DNA of 64,000 bases, taken from the NCBI GenBank assembly GCA_009823395.1, contig CM020507.1:4380001-4444000 (forward strand), given 5' to 3'. The stretch's first letter is position 1; each line of letters starts with the position of its first letter. The notes beneath the pieces were generated by a model. The model was not told the DNA's origin. It saw nothing but the letters and a program-made list of their open reading frames with translations, and searched no databases. Origin of the DNA: Thamnaconus septentrionalis. Lineage: Eukaryota; Chordata; Actinopteri; Tetraodontiformes; Monacanthidae. A program made the translations under genes and the position numbers. This document shows positions 1-10,767 of this stretch, in pieces.

Positions 1-252
1 TTGGCGGACATGAAGCTCCGTGTGATGTTGCGCATCAGGTGAAGAGACGGTTGGAGTGTGCGGCAGCGCTCGCCAACATCTCCAACTTGTGGTCAGTCAG
101 GAGAACATCTGCAGAGCAACACTGACCAACTTCTGACCAACCAGGGACAGGAAATATCTGTTTTTACTGCCAGACATTTCAGAGCACATCAGCTGTTCTG
201 GCTGAGTGAGGTCACACGTCCCTCTTCATGTTGAAGGCCAAATGTGTGTGTA

Positions 253-308
<56 letters not shown>

Positions 309-423
309 AATACAAATAAAAAAACATAACCAGTCAGGTGGAGTCACAGAGTTCAGGTCCACACTGAGGACGGTCGCAGATGAAGGACGGCGACTCGTCA
401 TCTCCTCGTTTCTCATCTTGCAG
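1..423 (+). other. fras1: intron upstream of the first visible exon
   Basis: No exon is visible here. The stretch holds a (TG)n(TA)n tract at about 243-309 and ends in the pyrimidine-rich acceptor that precedes exon 1. The previous fras1 exon must lie before the window and must end in phase 0, because exon 1 starts on a complete codon. Confidence 0.7.
243..309. repeat. (TG)n(TA)n microsatellite
   Basis: A short TG run passes into about 58 bp of nearly pure TA, interrupted by single C bases. It lies in the intron about 115 bp before exon 1. Confidence 0.95.
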
Positions 424-507
424 AATGAAAACCTGGTGATCCCACCGGGGCAGTGCTGTCCTCGCTGTGTGTCCAACCCCTGCCTGTCTGCTGGGAAAGA
501 GTACCAG
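424..507 (+). CDS. fras1: fras1 exon 1 of window: end of one VWC domain, start of the next
   Basis: Encodes 28 residues beginning NENLVIPPGQCCPRC. The CCxxC cluster closes a VWC domain that begins upstream of the window. The segment NPCLSAGKEYQ then opens the first complete VWC domain here. The exon is flanked by a TTGCAG acceptor and a GTAGGT donor and is phase 0-0 (84 bp). VWC modules of this type are small 10-cysteine extracellular domains; in Fras1 they form the N-terminal block and are thought to mediate protein contacts. A 46-bp (TG)n array starts 14 bp after the exon. Frame and joining to exon 2 are supported by the resulting VWC cysteine pattern. Confidence 0.93.
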
Positions 508-515
508 GTAGGTGC

Positions 516-520
<5 letters not shown>

Positions 521-566
<46 letters not shown>
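521..566. repeat. (TG)23 microsatellite
   Basis: Uninterrupted TG dinucleotide array starting 14 bp past the exon 1 donor site. Confidence 0.97.
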
Positions 567-567
<1 letters not shown>

Positions 568-1597
568 CTCCGTTAGATTGTCTGGAAATCATCCAGGCTA
601 CAAAGCCTATAAGTCACTGTCAGTGTGTGTAACAAGGTCCACAAAATATACCGTGTGCATCCACTCGCAAGTGTGTGTGTGCGCGCGAATGTGTGTGTGT
701 GTGTGGTGTTCGTTGAAGGCCACTGATGACGGCTCATAAATCTGTTGTGATGTGGCTCCGGCACATTTGGTGCAGCATTTTGTGTTATTCCGCAGTGTAT
801 TAAGGTATTATTTTATGATGACAGGGAGATTTGACATCAGCAGCGTGTAGGTGTGTCTTTGTGTGTGTTTGCATGTGTGTGTCTGTGTGTGTTAGTGTGT
901 GTGTTTCTGATATGAAAGCTTTTTTCCTCTCTCTCTCTAATCTCGGTGCGTATCACCTCATGTGCTCTCGGCTCCTTGCGTGTGCTCTCTGCAGCAGTGC
1001 TAACTGCTGTGACACGCACGCACACACACACACACGCACACACATTGAGAAACACTTGAACAACATATTCTCTCTGTGTGAGTCTGTGTGTGTGTCTTTG
1101 ATCACAGTGTCCTGTCCCGTCTTCTTTTTTGGTAGATTCACACTCCTGCATGCTTACGTGCGCACACATGCACACACGCGCACACACACACACACACACT
1201 CATTGCACAGTGCGTCATTGCGACTTCAGTCGTCTGCTGGTTTTGTTTCTCCGCAGGGTGTCAGGAGCTACCAAGAGAAACCTCCATCTGTTATGTATTA
1301 AGAGAATGAATTAAGTCGTCTCGGCTGCAAACACACGAAACGTAAACTGAGTCTGCTGTGGTGTGGTGGTTTCTCTCTGAGCGTCCGACTCTCTCCAGCT
1401 GTGTGTTCAGATCTCGGGCGCGGAGGTGAAGTAGCCGCTGCAGGTCAATGACATTTCCATCAAAGCCTGTCTTCCCATCAGCGCAGAGCTTTCCAGGGTT
1501 TTTCCTTTCTAGAAGAAATGCTTTTATAAATCGCCTGCAGATACAGCTGCTGGCATTCAGAGAGGGAATTACATATAGCATCCACAGTCAGTGCATT

Positions 1598-1598
<1 letters not shown>

Positions 1599-1635
<37 letters not shown>

Positions 1636-1680
1636 TCTCTCACTCTCTCTATCTATCTATCTATCCATCTATCTATCCAT
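1599..1680. repeat. (CT)n / (ATCT)n compound microsatellite
   Basis: CT-rich array followed by ATCT/ATCC tetranucleotides. It is placed about 40 bp before the exon 2 acceptor and adds to its pyrimidine tract. Confidence 0.9.
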
Positions 1681-1722
1681 GTGTGTTATTCACACATGCT
1701 GTGTCTTTGTGTGTCCTTGCAG

Positions 1723-1824
1723 CACGGCGATCAGTGGCAGAAAAACTCGTGCACCACATGTGTGTGTGAGCGGGGTCAATCTAAATGCCACACACAGACC
1801 TGTCAGCCCGTCACCTGCGACAAG
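1723..1824 (+). CDS. fras1: fras1 exon 2 of window: VWC domain core
   Basis: Encodes 34 residues beginning HGDQWQKNSCTTCVCERGQ. The CxxCxC motif with the preceding tryptophan is the signature centre of a VWC domain. Further cysteines (SKC, QTC, VTC) continue the pattern. The exon is phase 0-0 (102 bp), bounded by CCTTGCAG and GTAGGA. Together with the end of exon 1 and start of exon 3 it makes one complete VWC domain with 10 cysteines. A 65-bp (CA)n array starts 12 bp after the donor. Confidence 0.95.
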
Positions 1825-1835
1825 GTAGGAAGCTG

Positions 1836-1836
<1 letters not shown>

Positions 1837-1901
<65 letters not shown>
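1837..1901. repeat. (CA)n microsatellite
   Basis: About 65 bp of CA repeat immediately after exon 2. Confidence 0.97.
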
Positions 1902-1904
<3 letters not shown>

Positions 1905-2023
1905 TGCGTGCGTGTGCACGATGAAATTCAGTTTTATTCAGAGTTGGCCTCATGCATTTTACATTGCGCTCACACAGTAATGGATGCAGAAACTAAGCAT
2001 GACCATACAGTAATCTATTCTCG

Positions 2024-2029
<6 letters not shown>

Positions 2030-2083
<54 letters not shown>
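2030..2083. repeat. (AC)n microsatellite
   Basis: About 54 bp of uninterrupted AC repeat in intron 2. Confidence 0.97.
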
Positions 2084-2085
<2 letters not shown>

Positions 2086-3715
2086 GATGTCAGCAGTTGA
2101 CATCCTATCATTAACTGCAGTCAGACACCACCGTTAAAAAAACGGCCAAAAAATGCCCGTTCTGTCAGAGGCGAGATGGGCTTGGTTTAAGCAGTGCTTT
2201 AAAAACAATGTACTTCATGGTATCAGTGCAGTCCATCTGCGACGCTGCCACACATGATGAGGAACCTACAGTAGAAACGACAGAAGCTTTTTTTTCCCGG
2301 TCAGGTCCAAAACTGAGCTGAAGTCAGAAGGTTTTTCTCGCAGGTGTTCGGCCGCCTACCGTGTTGTGTTGTGTTGTGTTGTGTTGTGGTTGGAGGCGGC
2401 CGGCTGACAACACATTACAAAACCTCACAAAGTTTGTCATCGTTTGGACCTCTGAAAAATTTAGTTTGAGCTTCAAGCCACTGAGAAATTGATGTTCCTT
2501 CTGTGTCACCTCTGAAGAACTCGACTGAATGTTCTTGGCCCTTCGTATTATTTCAATATTTTTTCCCCGCCGCCGTCCTGCTGTTCTCGGAGGCCATTTC
2601 TTACTTCACATTAGCAGCATCAGAGAAAATCTTTTGCGCCAAGACCTCGTATTATGTGGGAGCGAGGACGAAATGATGGAGTGCGCGCTTTTAGATTGGA
2701 AGGTCGTGTTCCCTCCTCGTGACGATGCGTTCAGAGTTCACACGGCGGCCCGGCGTTCTTTTCAGCCATTTTTTCTGGCTCAGAAGCAGAATGGAGGCAT
2801 TAAAAACACCATAAAACAACAGCGGAGTCATCAAAGCGGCACTCTCCAAGGACGTTATAAAACAGGTTATTAACTCCATTGACTTGAATGACCTGCAGAT
2901 TTAAAAAGAGGACACTGTGCCGCGCATTAACTTAGTGGAAAAGCTCAGCTGGCGATATCGGCCCTCCTGTTGTTCCTGCAAACGCATCACAACACAACAT
3001 AGTTCTTTTTTTGTTAGCTTTTTTTTATTTATTTATTTATTTTTTACACATTTTCACCCACTCACTGATACCATATTCTTCTCCGCTGTTGAAAGACTCT
3101 ACTGACCACAGAGAAGAGCAGGGACGTCGTTCAAAAAAGAAAAGAAAAAAAAGAGAGACAATAAGAAAAAAAGAGGGCCGGCCTTCAGGCGGACCGTGAA
3201 CCCTGAGGAGAACTCCAACGGCAGAATTTGCGGAATTGGGAGAGCTCACGTGCAGAGGAGCTCCGTCTGCAGCGGCGGATAAATCTCCAGCACTCAGCAC
3301 TTTCACCAAACTTTGAGTCCAAACCGCTCGCCGTGTTTCCCTTAATAATGCAAGACGCACTCCCTATCCTCTTATCTCCCCCTGCAGAAACACACACGCA
3401 CACGCACACACACACACACACACGCACAAACAAAAACAGCCCTCTCAGAAGCTCCTTCAGATCCTCTCCAACTCATTTGGGTTCCCATCCCTTCATCATC
3501 CTCAGAAGGGAGAGAGGCGCTGCTCCAGGAAGCTGCACTTGTTCTTGTCCCCGCCTCCTGACTGAAGGTCAGCGCCAGTGAAGCCCTGCAAAGAACCAAA
3601 CAGTTCTGTGCAGAGTTACAGTGGCCACAAAGACTGCAAACGCGGTTCTCTTTCGTTCATTCCACACAAACACGCTTCATTTGCCTCGTGCAAACAAGAC
3701 CAATTCAGACGTCCA

Positions 3716-3772
3716 AGACAACAACAGCAGCATCAACAACAACAACAACAACAACAACAACAGCAGCAACAG
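3716..3772. repeat. (CAA/CAG)n triplet tract
   Basis: Imperfect run of CAA with CAG triplets. It can be read as polyglutamine or polyasparagine in two frames, but nothing links it to an exon. Confidence 0.9.
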
Positions 3773-4182
3773 TTTGATTCCAGCATTCTGCGTTGACATG
3801 GTGACGTTTTGATCAATTTGATTAAGTTGTCTCAGACTGAGGGATCAGATTGTGCTGTTTCTATGGAGACTGAATGAAGTGACCGTGCTGCTGATGTTGC
3901 CCGAGCCCGTTAGTGACACGATCACATGATCCCACATGCAGCCATGTTATTTAAAACAGAGCCGTTATGAGCTTGTTGTGTTTCATTTTGCGTTACTTTT
4001 GAAAATGTCTGCATGCCTGCGTTGGAGGGGTGCACTGCTGCACAACTTCCCTCTTCCTCAACCACCTTCTGAAGAATTATCGACATCTGCGGGAGAAAAG
4101 AAAAAAAGAAAGAAAAGAAAAGAAAAGAAAAGAGAGGCTGTCCAATGAAGCCTAAACCCGAGCGTCCCGTCTCTTCCCTCAG

Positions 4183-4374
4183 GGTCACACCAAGGTGAAG
4201 CGCTCTGGTCAGTGCTGTGATGAATGCGCCGCCGCCAAGGGGAGCTGCCTGCACGAGGGCTCGGTGCACTACCACGGGGACATGTGGAACAGCACGGGCT
4301 GCGACTTCTGCACCTGCAGCCGGGGTCAAGTCCTCTGCCAGAGGGCCGAGTGCGCTCGAGTGGAGTGCACGCAG
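4183..4374 (+). CDS. fras1: fras1 exon 3 of window: VWC end and next VWC
   Basis: Encodes 64 residues. GHTKVKRSGQCCDEC closes the first complete VWC domain. GSCLHEGSVHYHGDMW followed by CDFCTC and further cysteines is the body of the second. An N-glycosylation sequon (NST) lies in MWNSTGC. The exon is phase 0-0 (192 bp), with a CCCTCAG acceptor and GTGAGC donor. This is the longest of the VWC exons and spans the boundary of two domains, as the VWC-block exons do generally here: borders fall inside the domains rather than between them, in contrast to the FU exons. Confidence 0.96.
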
Positions 4375-6496
4375 GTGAGCGGCGAGGGGGGGCCTGCAGA
4401 CCTCTCTGGAGCCACGGCACAGACCAGAGGAAACCCCAACAGAACCAATCGATCTGATTTATTGGAATAAATGAGGAATAAATCGTGTGGTATAAATGTA
4501 GAAAAATAAATCCAAAGAATTCGCAAGAGATTTATGTTAGGATGAAGAGAAGGAGCTAGAATAAACCCTCAGTGGGCAGCGATATTTTAGTCTCACTTGA
4601 TTAAATTCCCATAGCCACAATCTGAAAAAACATGTTTCACCATCACTTAAGTTAAAGTTTGCTCGACAGAAAGTTGCGACCTCCAACCTTCAGAGCGCCT
4701 GGATAGATTTTAATGTTCTCAGTTCTCCTCCAGTGGCCTTTACATTGAAATCACTGGGGTGAAACGTGAAAGGGTTGAGTGCCCGCTGCTTTTTTCCCTC
4801 CTACTCGGGCTTTCCTCCCAGGATCCCAACGACCTGCCCTTGTTGTTTTCTTGCCGGCACACGATGACGTGTCGCCATTTCCTGGCCCCCTCAGACGTTA
4901 ATGGTAGGTGTCACGGTTACTTTGTTCCCAATTTCCCGCCGTGGGTTGTAATTTGCAGGGTGAGTTTGGATTGGATTGAATGGGAGGATTGGGAGCAAGG
5001 TGTGTGTGTGTGTGTGTGTGTGTGAGGAGGGGGAGATGATTTGAGTTAACGAGGTTGGCTGCTCCCGCGGCAGGTAGCTGGCCTCGCCGTTGGATGATGC
5101 AAATTGAAGGGGGAGGTGAAACTGTAATGATGTTTGTCAAAGCTGGCCAGAGCTGCAGGGAGTCACTGAGAAAAACAAAGAACATGGTACACACACCTTA
5201 AAGAAAATCGAAGGGAGGGGCAGCAACAGCTACACCTCGCTAACCACAGATTAGAGTTGCCATCCGTCCCTTTAAAATACAGAATTGTCCCATATTTGAC
5301 AATGAAATGGTGCGTCCCATTTTGAATGGATACTGGACGGGGTTTCTGAGTTGTCTTGAACTTAACTATTTTATTTTATTTTCGACGCAAACTCAAATTC
5401 CTTTCCCTAGAATTTGCATACAAAACCGTCATCTACGTAGCTGCAGGCAATACCATTGCGCAGCCCATTCACAAGAACTGCGTAATGGCTGCTAGCTTGC
5501 GTAGAGTAGGCTATGAATCAGGATCGCTTGTTCTTTTCAGCTTTATTTATTTAATTCCTTTGTCAAAGCCATCCATCCTGCACTTTATTGATTGTTGTGC
5601 AAAATATGTTCAATTAAAATATTTCAATACAATTTAAACTTTATTTCTAATGCCTAATGTAACAAAGCAGCTCAAACTATGTGAACCACATAGTTTTTGA
5701 AACCCTATTTTAAGTTGTGATTGACCACTACTGGGAGCCACTGGCCTGTGATGGTCAAGGCCCCGACCACTGCAGGAGGGAGGCCTCCTTTATTTTTCTG
5801 AATGAAACTTGGCAACACTACCGCACACACATCAGCAGCATCTTTTCCACGGAGGCTGCTAATGACGGCTAATCCCATGCTAGCGCCAGGCTAAGTGCCA
5901 CGTTAGCGAAGCCTTGTGCTGGAAATGGACGTTCTTTGCAGCAATTGGCCACTTGGGGCTGGACAGGCGGGTCAACCGGCCGCCTTGGAGCAGCTTTAAT
6001 AGCACTTCCTTTCACCTCTGAAGGCGGCTCCACTAATAATTGTGCGCTCGGGTTCATAATTACAGCTGCATAGTGCCATTAGCTGCGAGTAGCATGACCG
6101 GCTTTGGAGAGAAGCGGTCAGAACCCCAGTGATGGAGAGGTCAGGATGGGATGGAGAGGACGGGATCGTGGAGCAGTTTTCAGTACGTGTGGGAGCTATG
6201 AAGTGAGGTCGTGGGTTTAATGAGGCCAGGGTCGCAGTGAAGGCAGCGAGGAGCAGTTTGGGAGGGCAGCCGGTTCAGTTTAGTCTTCCCGTGTGAGGCA
6301 CAGAGGCCACAAAGAATCCAAAGGCTTTGATTTTCCTTGTTGGAAGTGAAAAGAAAACTCTGCCCTTAAATGTTCTTTCCAAAATCAACGCTCTTTCTTC
6401 AGATATTCTAGGGGCTTTTTAGGACGACTGTAAACTCTCACTTTTGAGTTTTATGAAAGATTCAACTCAATATTTCTATTTCTCTGTGTTTCCTAG
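4375..6496 (+). other. fras1: intron 3
   Basis: This 2.1-kb intron holds (GT)n at 5000-5024 and a probable old DNA transposon at 5253-5819. Between about 5860 and 6120 there is low-repeat sequence rich in TAAT-type core motifs. I see no exon. Confidence 0.8.
5253..5819. mobile_element. probable degenerate DNA transposon remnant
   Basis: The left end reads AGAGTTGCCATCCGTCCC followed by repeated CGTCCC/GTCCCAT motifs. The right end reads CTTGGCAACACT, so both ends carry the complement-related GTTGCCA / TGGCAAC core as short inverted ends. I recognise this as like a fish interspersed repeat beginning with GTTGCCAACCGTCCC, but cannot name the subfamily. No transposase frame and no clear target-site duplication are visible. 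Confidence 0.45.
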
Positions 6497-6586
6497 GGAT
6501 GGGATCTTACTCACCTGCCAGGGAAGTGCTGCCCGGAGTGTTCATCTCCAAAACCTTCCTGCGTGTCTGAGGGAAAATCCTACAAG
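6497..6586 (+). CDS. fras1: fras1 exon 4 of window: VWC end and start of third VWC
   Basis: Encodes 30 residues: GWDLTHLPGKCCPEC closes the second complete VWC domain, and PSCVSEGKSYK opens the third. The exon is phase 0-0 (90 bp), with a TTTCCTAG acceptor and a GTACTT donor, which is weaker than its neighbours. It is short, but its reading frame is fixed by exons on both sides. Codon use is plainer than in later exons: 14 of 30 codons end in A or T. Confidence 0.93.
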
Positions 6587-7099
6587 GTACTTCAGAGCTC
6601 TGCACTGTCAGTTCTTTAAAAAGTGTGTTTGCGTGAAAAAAGATAGTGGTGAGCAGCCTGCTGTGGAGTCCGTGTGGGTTGGTCAGGGAGGACCTGGGTC
6701 TCCTGCACAACTTCTCTCTCTCAGAGGGGGGAAAACAAAGGAAGAAGAAGCGGACCGGAGTCTGGCTGCAGAGGAGGCGGCAGCGCTCGCATCAATACAA
6801 ACACATCAATATCAAGAAATACACAAAACACATAAATGCACTTCTCAAACACGGGAAAACTCCAGTTGCAGCGAAACGAAGCAAATATGTGCAGATTTTT
6901 TTTCTTTCGTGGAGCGCCATCAGATCACTCTGGGCTCTTTAGCTGGAACAAGTGTCTCCCGCCTCATTATTCTGCCATCACTTTCATTATTCATGGCCAA
7001 GCCCTGGAAACCCAGAAAGCAAAAGCTTGAATCTTTTACGTTGCTTGATGGCGATGCTCCGAAAGATGCTGCAGGATGGTCAACCAAGGCTGAGAACAT

Positions 7100-7361
7100 C
7101 TCCTCTCCTCTCCTCTCCTCCTCTCTCTTCTCTCTCTCTCTTCTCTTCTCTCCTCTCTCTCCTCTCCTCTCCTCTCCTCTCCTCTCTCTCTCTCTCTCTC
7201 CTCTCTCCTCCTCTCTCTCTCTCTCTCCTCTCCTCTCTTCTCTCTCTCTCTCCTCTCCTCTCTCTCTCCTCTCCCTCTCTCTCCTCCTCCTCTCTCTCTC
7301 TCTCCTCTTCTCTTCTCTCCTCTTCTCTCCTCTTCTCTTCTCTTCTCTTCTCTTCTCGTCT
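7100..7361. repeat. long polypyrimidine (CTCTC/CTTCT)n tract
   Basis: About 260 bp made almost only of C and T on the + strand, in CTCTC, TCTCT and CTTCT units. Because the tract lacks stops in several frames on both strands it gives false reading frames of Ser/Leu or Arg/Glu. Confidence 0.97.
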
Positions 7362-7748
7362 CCGCTGAATAGATTTTCCCTCCGCCTCCCTGAGGAATTC
7401 ATCCCTGCAGCGGAGATGCTGCATACTTATCACACACCTACTCACACATCGATATGTGCCTTTCTCCGTTTCCAGTCTTGTTGTTTTATCTCTTCCCCTT
7501 TTTCTCTTTTTCGACAAAAAGCCTCGTCTGAAAGGTTCGAGCCGTGGCCTCGTGACAAGATGATTTCTAGTTTCGATTCCCGTTGTTTGTGAACAACAAC
7601 CTCTCTCTCTCTCTCTGGCAGCAGTGCCGGGGGGGGGGGGTTGAGCTTCTCTTTGGGAAGGAAGCTGGAACGACAGGAGCACATCAGAGGGGCGGAGCTC
7701 AGTCATTGTTCTGTAATTGGTGGTTTCAGTGCAGATGTGGCGGGGAAG

Positions 7749-7800
7749 AAGAAGAAGAAGAAGAAGAAGAAGTAGGAGGAGAACGAGAAGAAGAAGAAGA
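7749..7800. repeat. (GAA)n triplet tract
   Basis: Imperfect GAA repeat with GGA interruptions in intron 4. Confidence 0.9.
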
Positions 7801-8229
7801 GAGTCATTGGAAGCAGGAGACATGAACGATTTTGACAGCTGTCACTAGACTGTGAGATGTTCCCAGAAGCAGCAAATCCAAGCTGCCTGAACTGGTGAAC
7901 TGTGGCGGAACAGTCACTTTCACTTCCTCGCGGTGCCGAGCCATGTCAGCCAATAACATGGGGCGGAGGGGAGGGAGGTCGGGGCGGTCGTGGTGAACCC
8001 GCAACCTCTCTCCACGTGGACATCAGAACTGGTTGTGTGGTTGGTTTAAACTGCCACTGGGCTCCTGCTGGACGCCCTAGACGCGAGGTGGCTGCAGCCT
8101 GAAGCCTCCTCAGCTGTCCAGCCGAGGCTCCAGGCTGCAGGGTGGCCACATAACAACAAAACAAAACAAGCTTGTGACACATCGCAGCAGTTGCTGCTGC
8201 CACACGACCAACCTGTGAGGTTGTATGTT

Positions 8230-8570
8230 GTGTGCATTTCCTGCTTTATTTTGACATTTGTTTTTCCGTTGTTAATGTCTTGAGTTTCACTTCCTGTCTT
8301 TGTTTGGTCCCACCTGCTTGTGGTTGTCTGTCCTCGCCCTGGTGTGTGTCACCTGTGTCTCATCCAGGCTGTCTGATCTTCGCTGTCTAGGCTCCACCAC
8401 GTCGTCATGTCAGCCTCAGCTTTGCTTCAATGATCAGTTTGAATTTTGCTTTTGGTTACCGTTTACCCCTGAGGATCCCTTTTGTTGAATTTCCATTGAA
8501 ATAAAAAAGCTTTCTGTTTCCTCCACCCGCAGTTTGTTTGTGCACTTGGTTCCTGCCTACAAATACCTCT
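8230..8570 (+). mobile_element. LTR-like or retroelement 3' end fragment
   Basis: The run of motifs TTCCTGCTTTATTTTGACA, CACTTCCTGTCTTTGTTTGG, CACCTGTGTCTC, then AATAAAAAAG and TGCACTTGGTTCCTGCCTAC, resembles the 3' part of fish LTR retroelements that I have seen, including a poly(A) signal near 8500. No second LTR, primer site or gag/pol frame lies nearby, so it would be a solo LTR or fragment. The match is from memory of the general pattern and could be wrong. Confidence 0.4.
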
Positions 8571-8621
8571 CGGTGACAACGCTGGTGCCTCTTCTTACTT
8601 TTCTTTTTTGTGTCTCTGCAG

Positions 8622-8769
8622 GATCTGGCTCGGTGGACTGCTGGCGGTTGCCATGAGTGCGAGTGTCGTGACGGACGGGTGACTTGTTACCTTCGCTCCT
8701 GCCCCACCTGCCCAGCGGGGACCCTGGTCGTCAACCAGGAGCTGGGCTGCTGCCCCGAGTGCCGACAAG
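8622..8769 (+). CDS. fras1: fras1 exon 5 of window: third VWC domain
   Basis: Encodes 49 residues plus one base (148 bp, phase 0-1). DLARWTAGGCHECEC carries the tryptophan and the CxxCxC centre. VTCYLRSCPTC continues the pattern and ELGCCPEC closes the third complete VWC domain. The acceptor is CTCTGCAG and the donor GTGGGT. This exon is the transition from the phase 0 VWC block to the phase 1 FU block: it ends one base into a codon that is completed by exon 6 as valine. The CPTCPAGTL segment is typical of the last Fras1 VWC module before the furin-like repeats. Confidence 0.96.
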
Positions 8770-8927
8770 GTGGGTGGGGCTTCCAGCAATCATGCTGCAT
8801 TGTGCACAGTGTTGATGGAACCAAATCTTGTGTTTCTGTGTTTAACGTGGCATCAACGTTAAAAATGAAATTTTAGTGACAGGTGCGGTGCTTTGAATTT
8901 GCCGCTTGGTTTTGTTCTTTGTTGGTG

Positions 8928-8931
<4 letters not shown>

Positions 8932-8966
<35 letters not shown>
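8932..8966. repeat. (GT)n microsatellite
   Basis: About 35 bp of GT repeat in intron 5. Confidence 0.96.
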
Positions 8967-8969
<3 letters not shown>

Positions 8970-9073
8970 TTTGCATCCTCAAATGCCTAAAAAACTATTT
9001 GAAGCCAAAAATGCTTCCTGTGAACTTTAAAGAAAAGAGCAAACCAGTCCTGACGCTGAGAAATTTTCACTCT

Positions 9074-9121
9074 GTGACCCCAGACTCAAAGTGTTTGCTT
9101 CCACTTTGAGTCTGGGGTCAC
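9074..9121. repeat. perfect inverted repeat, 20-bp arms
   Basis: GTGACCCCAGACTCAAAGTG is followed, after an 8-base spacer (TTTGCTTC), by its exact reverse complement. There are no mismatches in the 20-bp arms. It is not at the end of a gene, so it is not a terminator. Confidence 0.97.
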
Positions 9122-10730
9122 TTTTCATCTCTCTGTGGAGTCTTAGCTTAAAGAAAAAAATAAAAAATAAATAAATAATAACAAAGAGCGACTTAAACTT
9201 TGTTGTTCAGATATTCGCGGCAGCATTTTTTTTTTTTAAACTATAAAAAAGCGCAGAGGGGCCAAACTGAGGGTGTAAGAAGAGTCTCAAAATGAATCAC
9301 TTTGCAAAACTGTTTTTCGTACTGACAGATTGACTCTCTCCATCTGAGAGCAAAAATAAATTCAAATGCACGCAGCTTTCTCTGTCTCTTAAAGACCTAC
9401 AACACGAGCCTCCCAGAGCAGCAGGCGGTTGGGAAAGAAGTGGCTCTTTCAAAAGGAAAAATGTGCATTCATGTGTATTGTGACAATGGAAGTGTGTTTT
9501 CCGCAACTGGGGATATTTGGTATCGACAGGGGATGCGACCAATCACAGGCAGTTTGCACAGACACTCAGTGACTGAGAGCTAACGGTCTTCTGTGAACTC
9601 TGTGAACTGCAGAGTCACATCGCGGCACATCTGCTTCACCTCCCACTCCTAAAAAAGCAGGGGGGAAAATGCAGGACCATCTGTTGCATTTATAGCAAAA
9701 AGCTCCTGCAGACTGTCTGCAGTTACTCAGACATGTTATTATGGTCGTTATCGTCGTGATTATTGCTACTGCTACCGTGTTTCTTGTACCGATAATGGCT
9801 GACAGGCAATAAAGCGGGTCAACAGTGCTGGGGTTTTCTTTGAACATAATGAAGTTTGCCACTGTGAATAATTTATGGGCGGGGCAAGTAGGACTTTTTT
9901 TCACACTGCACCAGGAGGATGAAGTGGACGAGATTCTTGTGTTCAGCACAGGCTGTTTTCTGCTCCGGTTGTCCAACTGGGCTGCATGTTCAAGTATGTA
10001 AGAACTAAAAGTGTCTCCAGCGTCTCTGCGGAGGAAGCTGGGAGTGAAACCAGTCAAAGAAAGTTATCAAGTGGCCACTGGAGTCACAGGATTGAGTCAT
10101 GAAGATGAATAAATTGCCGCAAAACAAAAAAAAAGGTGAAGGTGGGAGCGTTAGGATGGTGAAGGCTTTCTTGTTTTTCTTTAGTCAGAATTTACATTTT
10201 CAGCAGCGAAGCCCTGACAATCATCTGTTCAGCACCACTAGTCCTTTTTTTTTTTTCTCTCTCTCTTTAATGAGACAAAATGAGTCCGTGTGTGAGCTGA
10301 TTCTGTCGTGGTTGCCTTCGACCTTTCAAAGCACAAATTCCATGAGAATGTTTTTTTAAAAAAGGGAGAATTCCAATATTAAAGGCTTGGTGGACGAGTT
10401 TTAGCACCAGCTGATGGTCAGAAAGGGTATTGCACAAAGTGTTTCTCCATCTTATTTAAATATTTCCTTTCTTTTTTCCCCCTCAGTGGTCTCTCCATCT
10501 TTCATCAGCCACTTCTTTCCCTGTTCTCTCTCTCCTTCTCTCTTTCTTCCACCCGCTGAGCCGCTCAGATGCATCAAACCGCGCTAGAGAGAAAAGAGAG
10601 AGAGAGAGAGAGAAAAGGAGTGACGTGCTCGCTGTCGAAACACGGTGCAGCGCCACTCTGAATACATGCATGGTCCGTGTGGGTCGCGTGTGTCATCATC
10701 TGTTCCCGCCTAAATAATTCAGATGTGCTT

Positions 10731-10767
<37 letters not shown>

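Larger units (their letters stand above)
508..1722 (+). other. fras1: intron 1
   Basis: This intron of 1.2 kb is dominated by TG/CA simple sequence: 521-566, scattered TG stretches from 672 to 900, CA at 1017-1042 and 1173-1200, and a (CT)n(ATCT)n tract at about 1599-1680 before the acceptor of exon 2. An acceptor-like site at 1251-1256 has no usable exon after it. Confidence 0.85.
1825..4182 (+). other. fras1: intron 2
   Basis: The intron is 2.4 kb. It holds (CA)n at 1837-1901 and 2030-2083, a (GTGTT)n run at about 2363-2388, mixed CA/CG-rich simple sequence at 3390-3424, a (CAA/CAG)n tract at about 3716-3772 and a purine-rich (GAAA)n stretch at about 4093-4135. I see no exon or gene in it. 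Confidence 0.85.
6587..8621 (+). other. fras1: intron 4
   Basis: The intron is 2.0 kb. It contains a 260-bp polypyrimidine tract (7100-7361), short CT and G runs near 7600-7640, a (GAA)n tract near 7749-7800, a G-rich stretch near 7968-7996 and an LTR-like 3' end at about 8230-8570. Confidence 0.8.

Noticed and set aside
1251..1300. Strong acceptor-like site TTTGTTTCTCCGCAG followed by a short open stretch
   Set aside because: The frame gives GVRSYQEKPPSVMY then stop, there is no donor, and exon 1 joins exon 2 in frame without it.
6444..7592. Open frame of 382 codons on the + strand
   Set aside because: It crosses exon 4 out of frame and owes its length to the polypyrimidine tract at 7100-7361, which has no stops. 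The product is Ser/Leu low-complexity.
7080..7823. Open frame of 247 codons on the minus strand, Arg/Glu-rich
   Set aside because: It is the complement of the same CT tract and has no recognisable domain.
9074..9121. Rho-independent-type terminator
   Set aside because: This is a vertebrate intron and no gene ends here; the hairpin lacks context for such a function.
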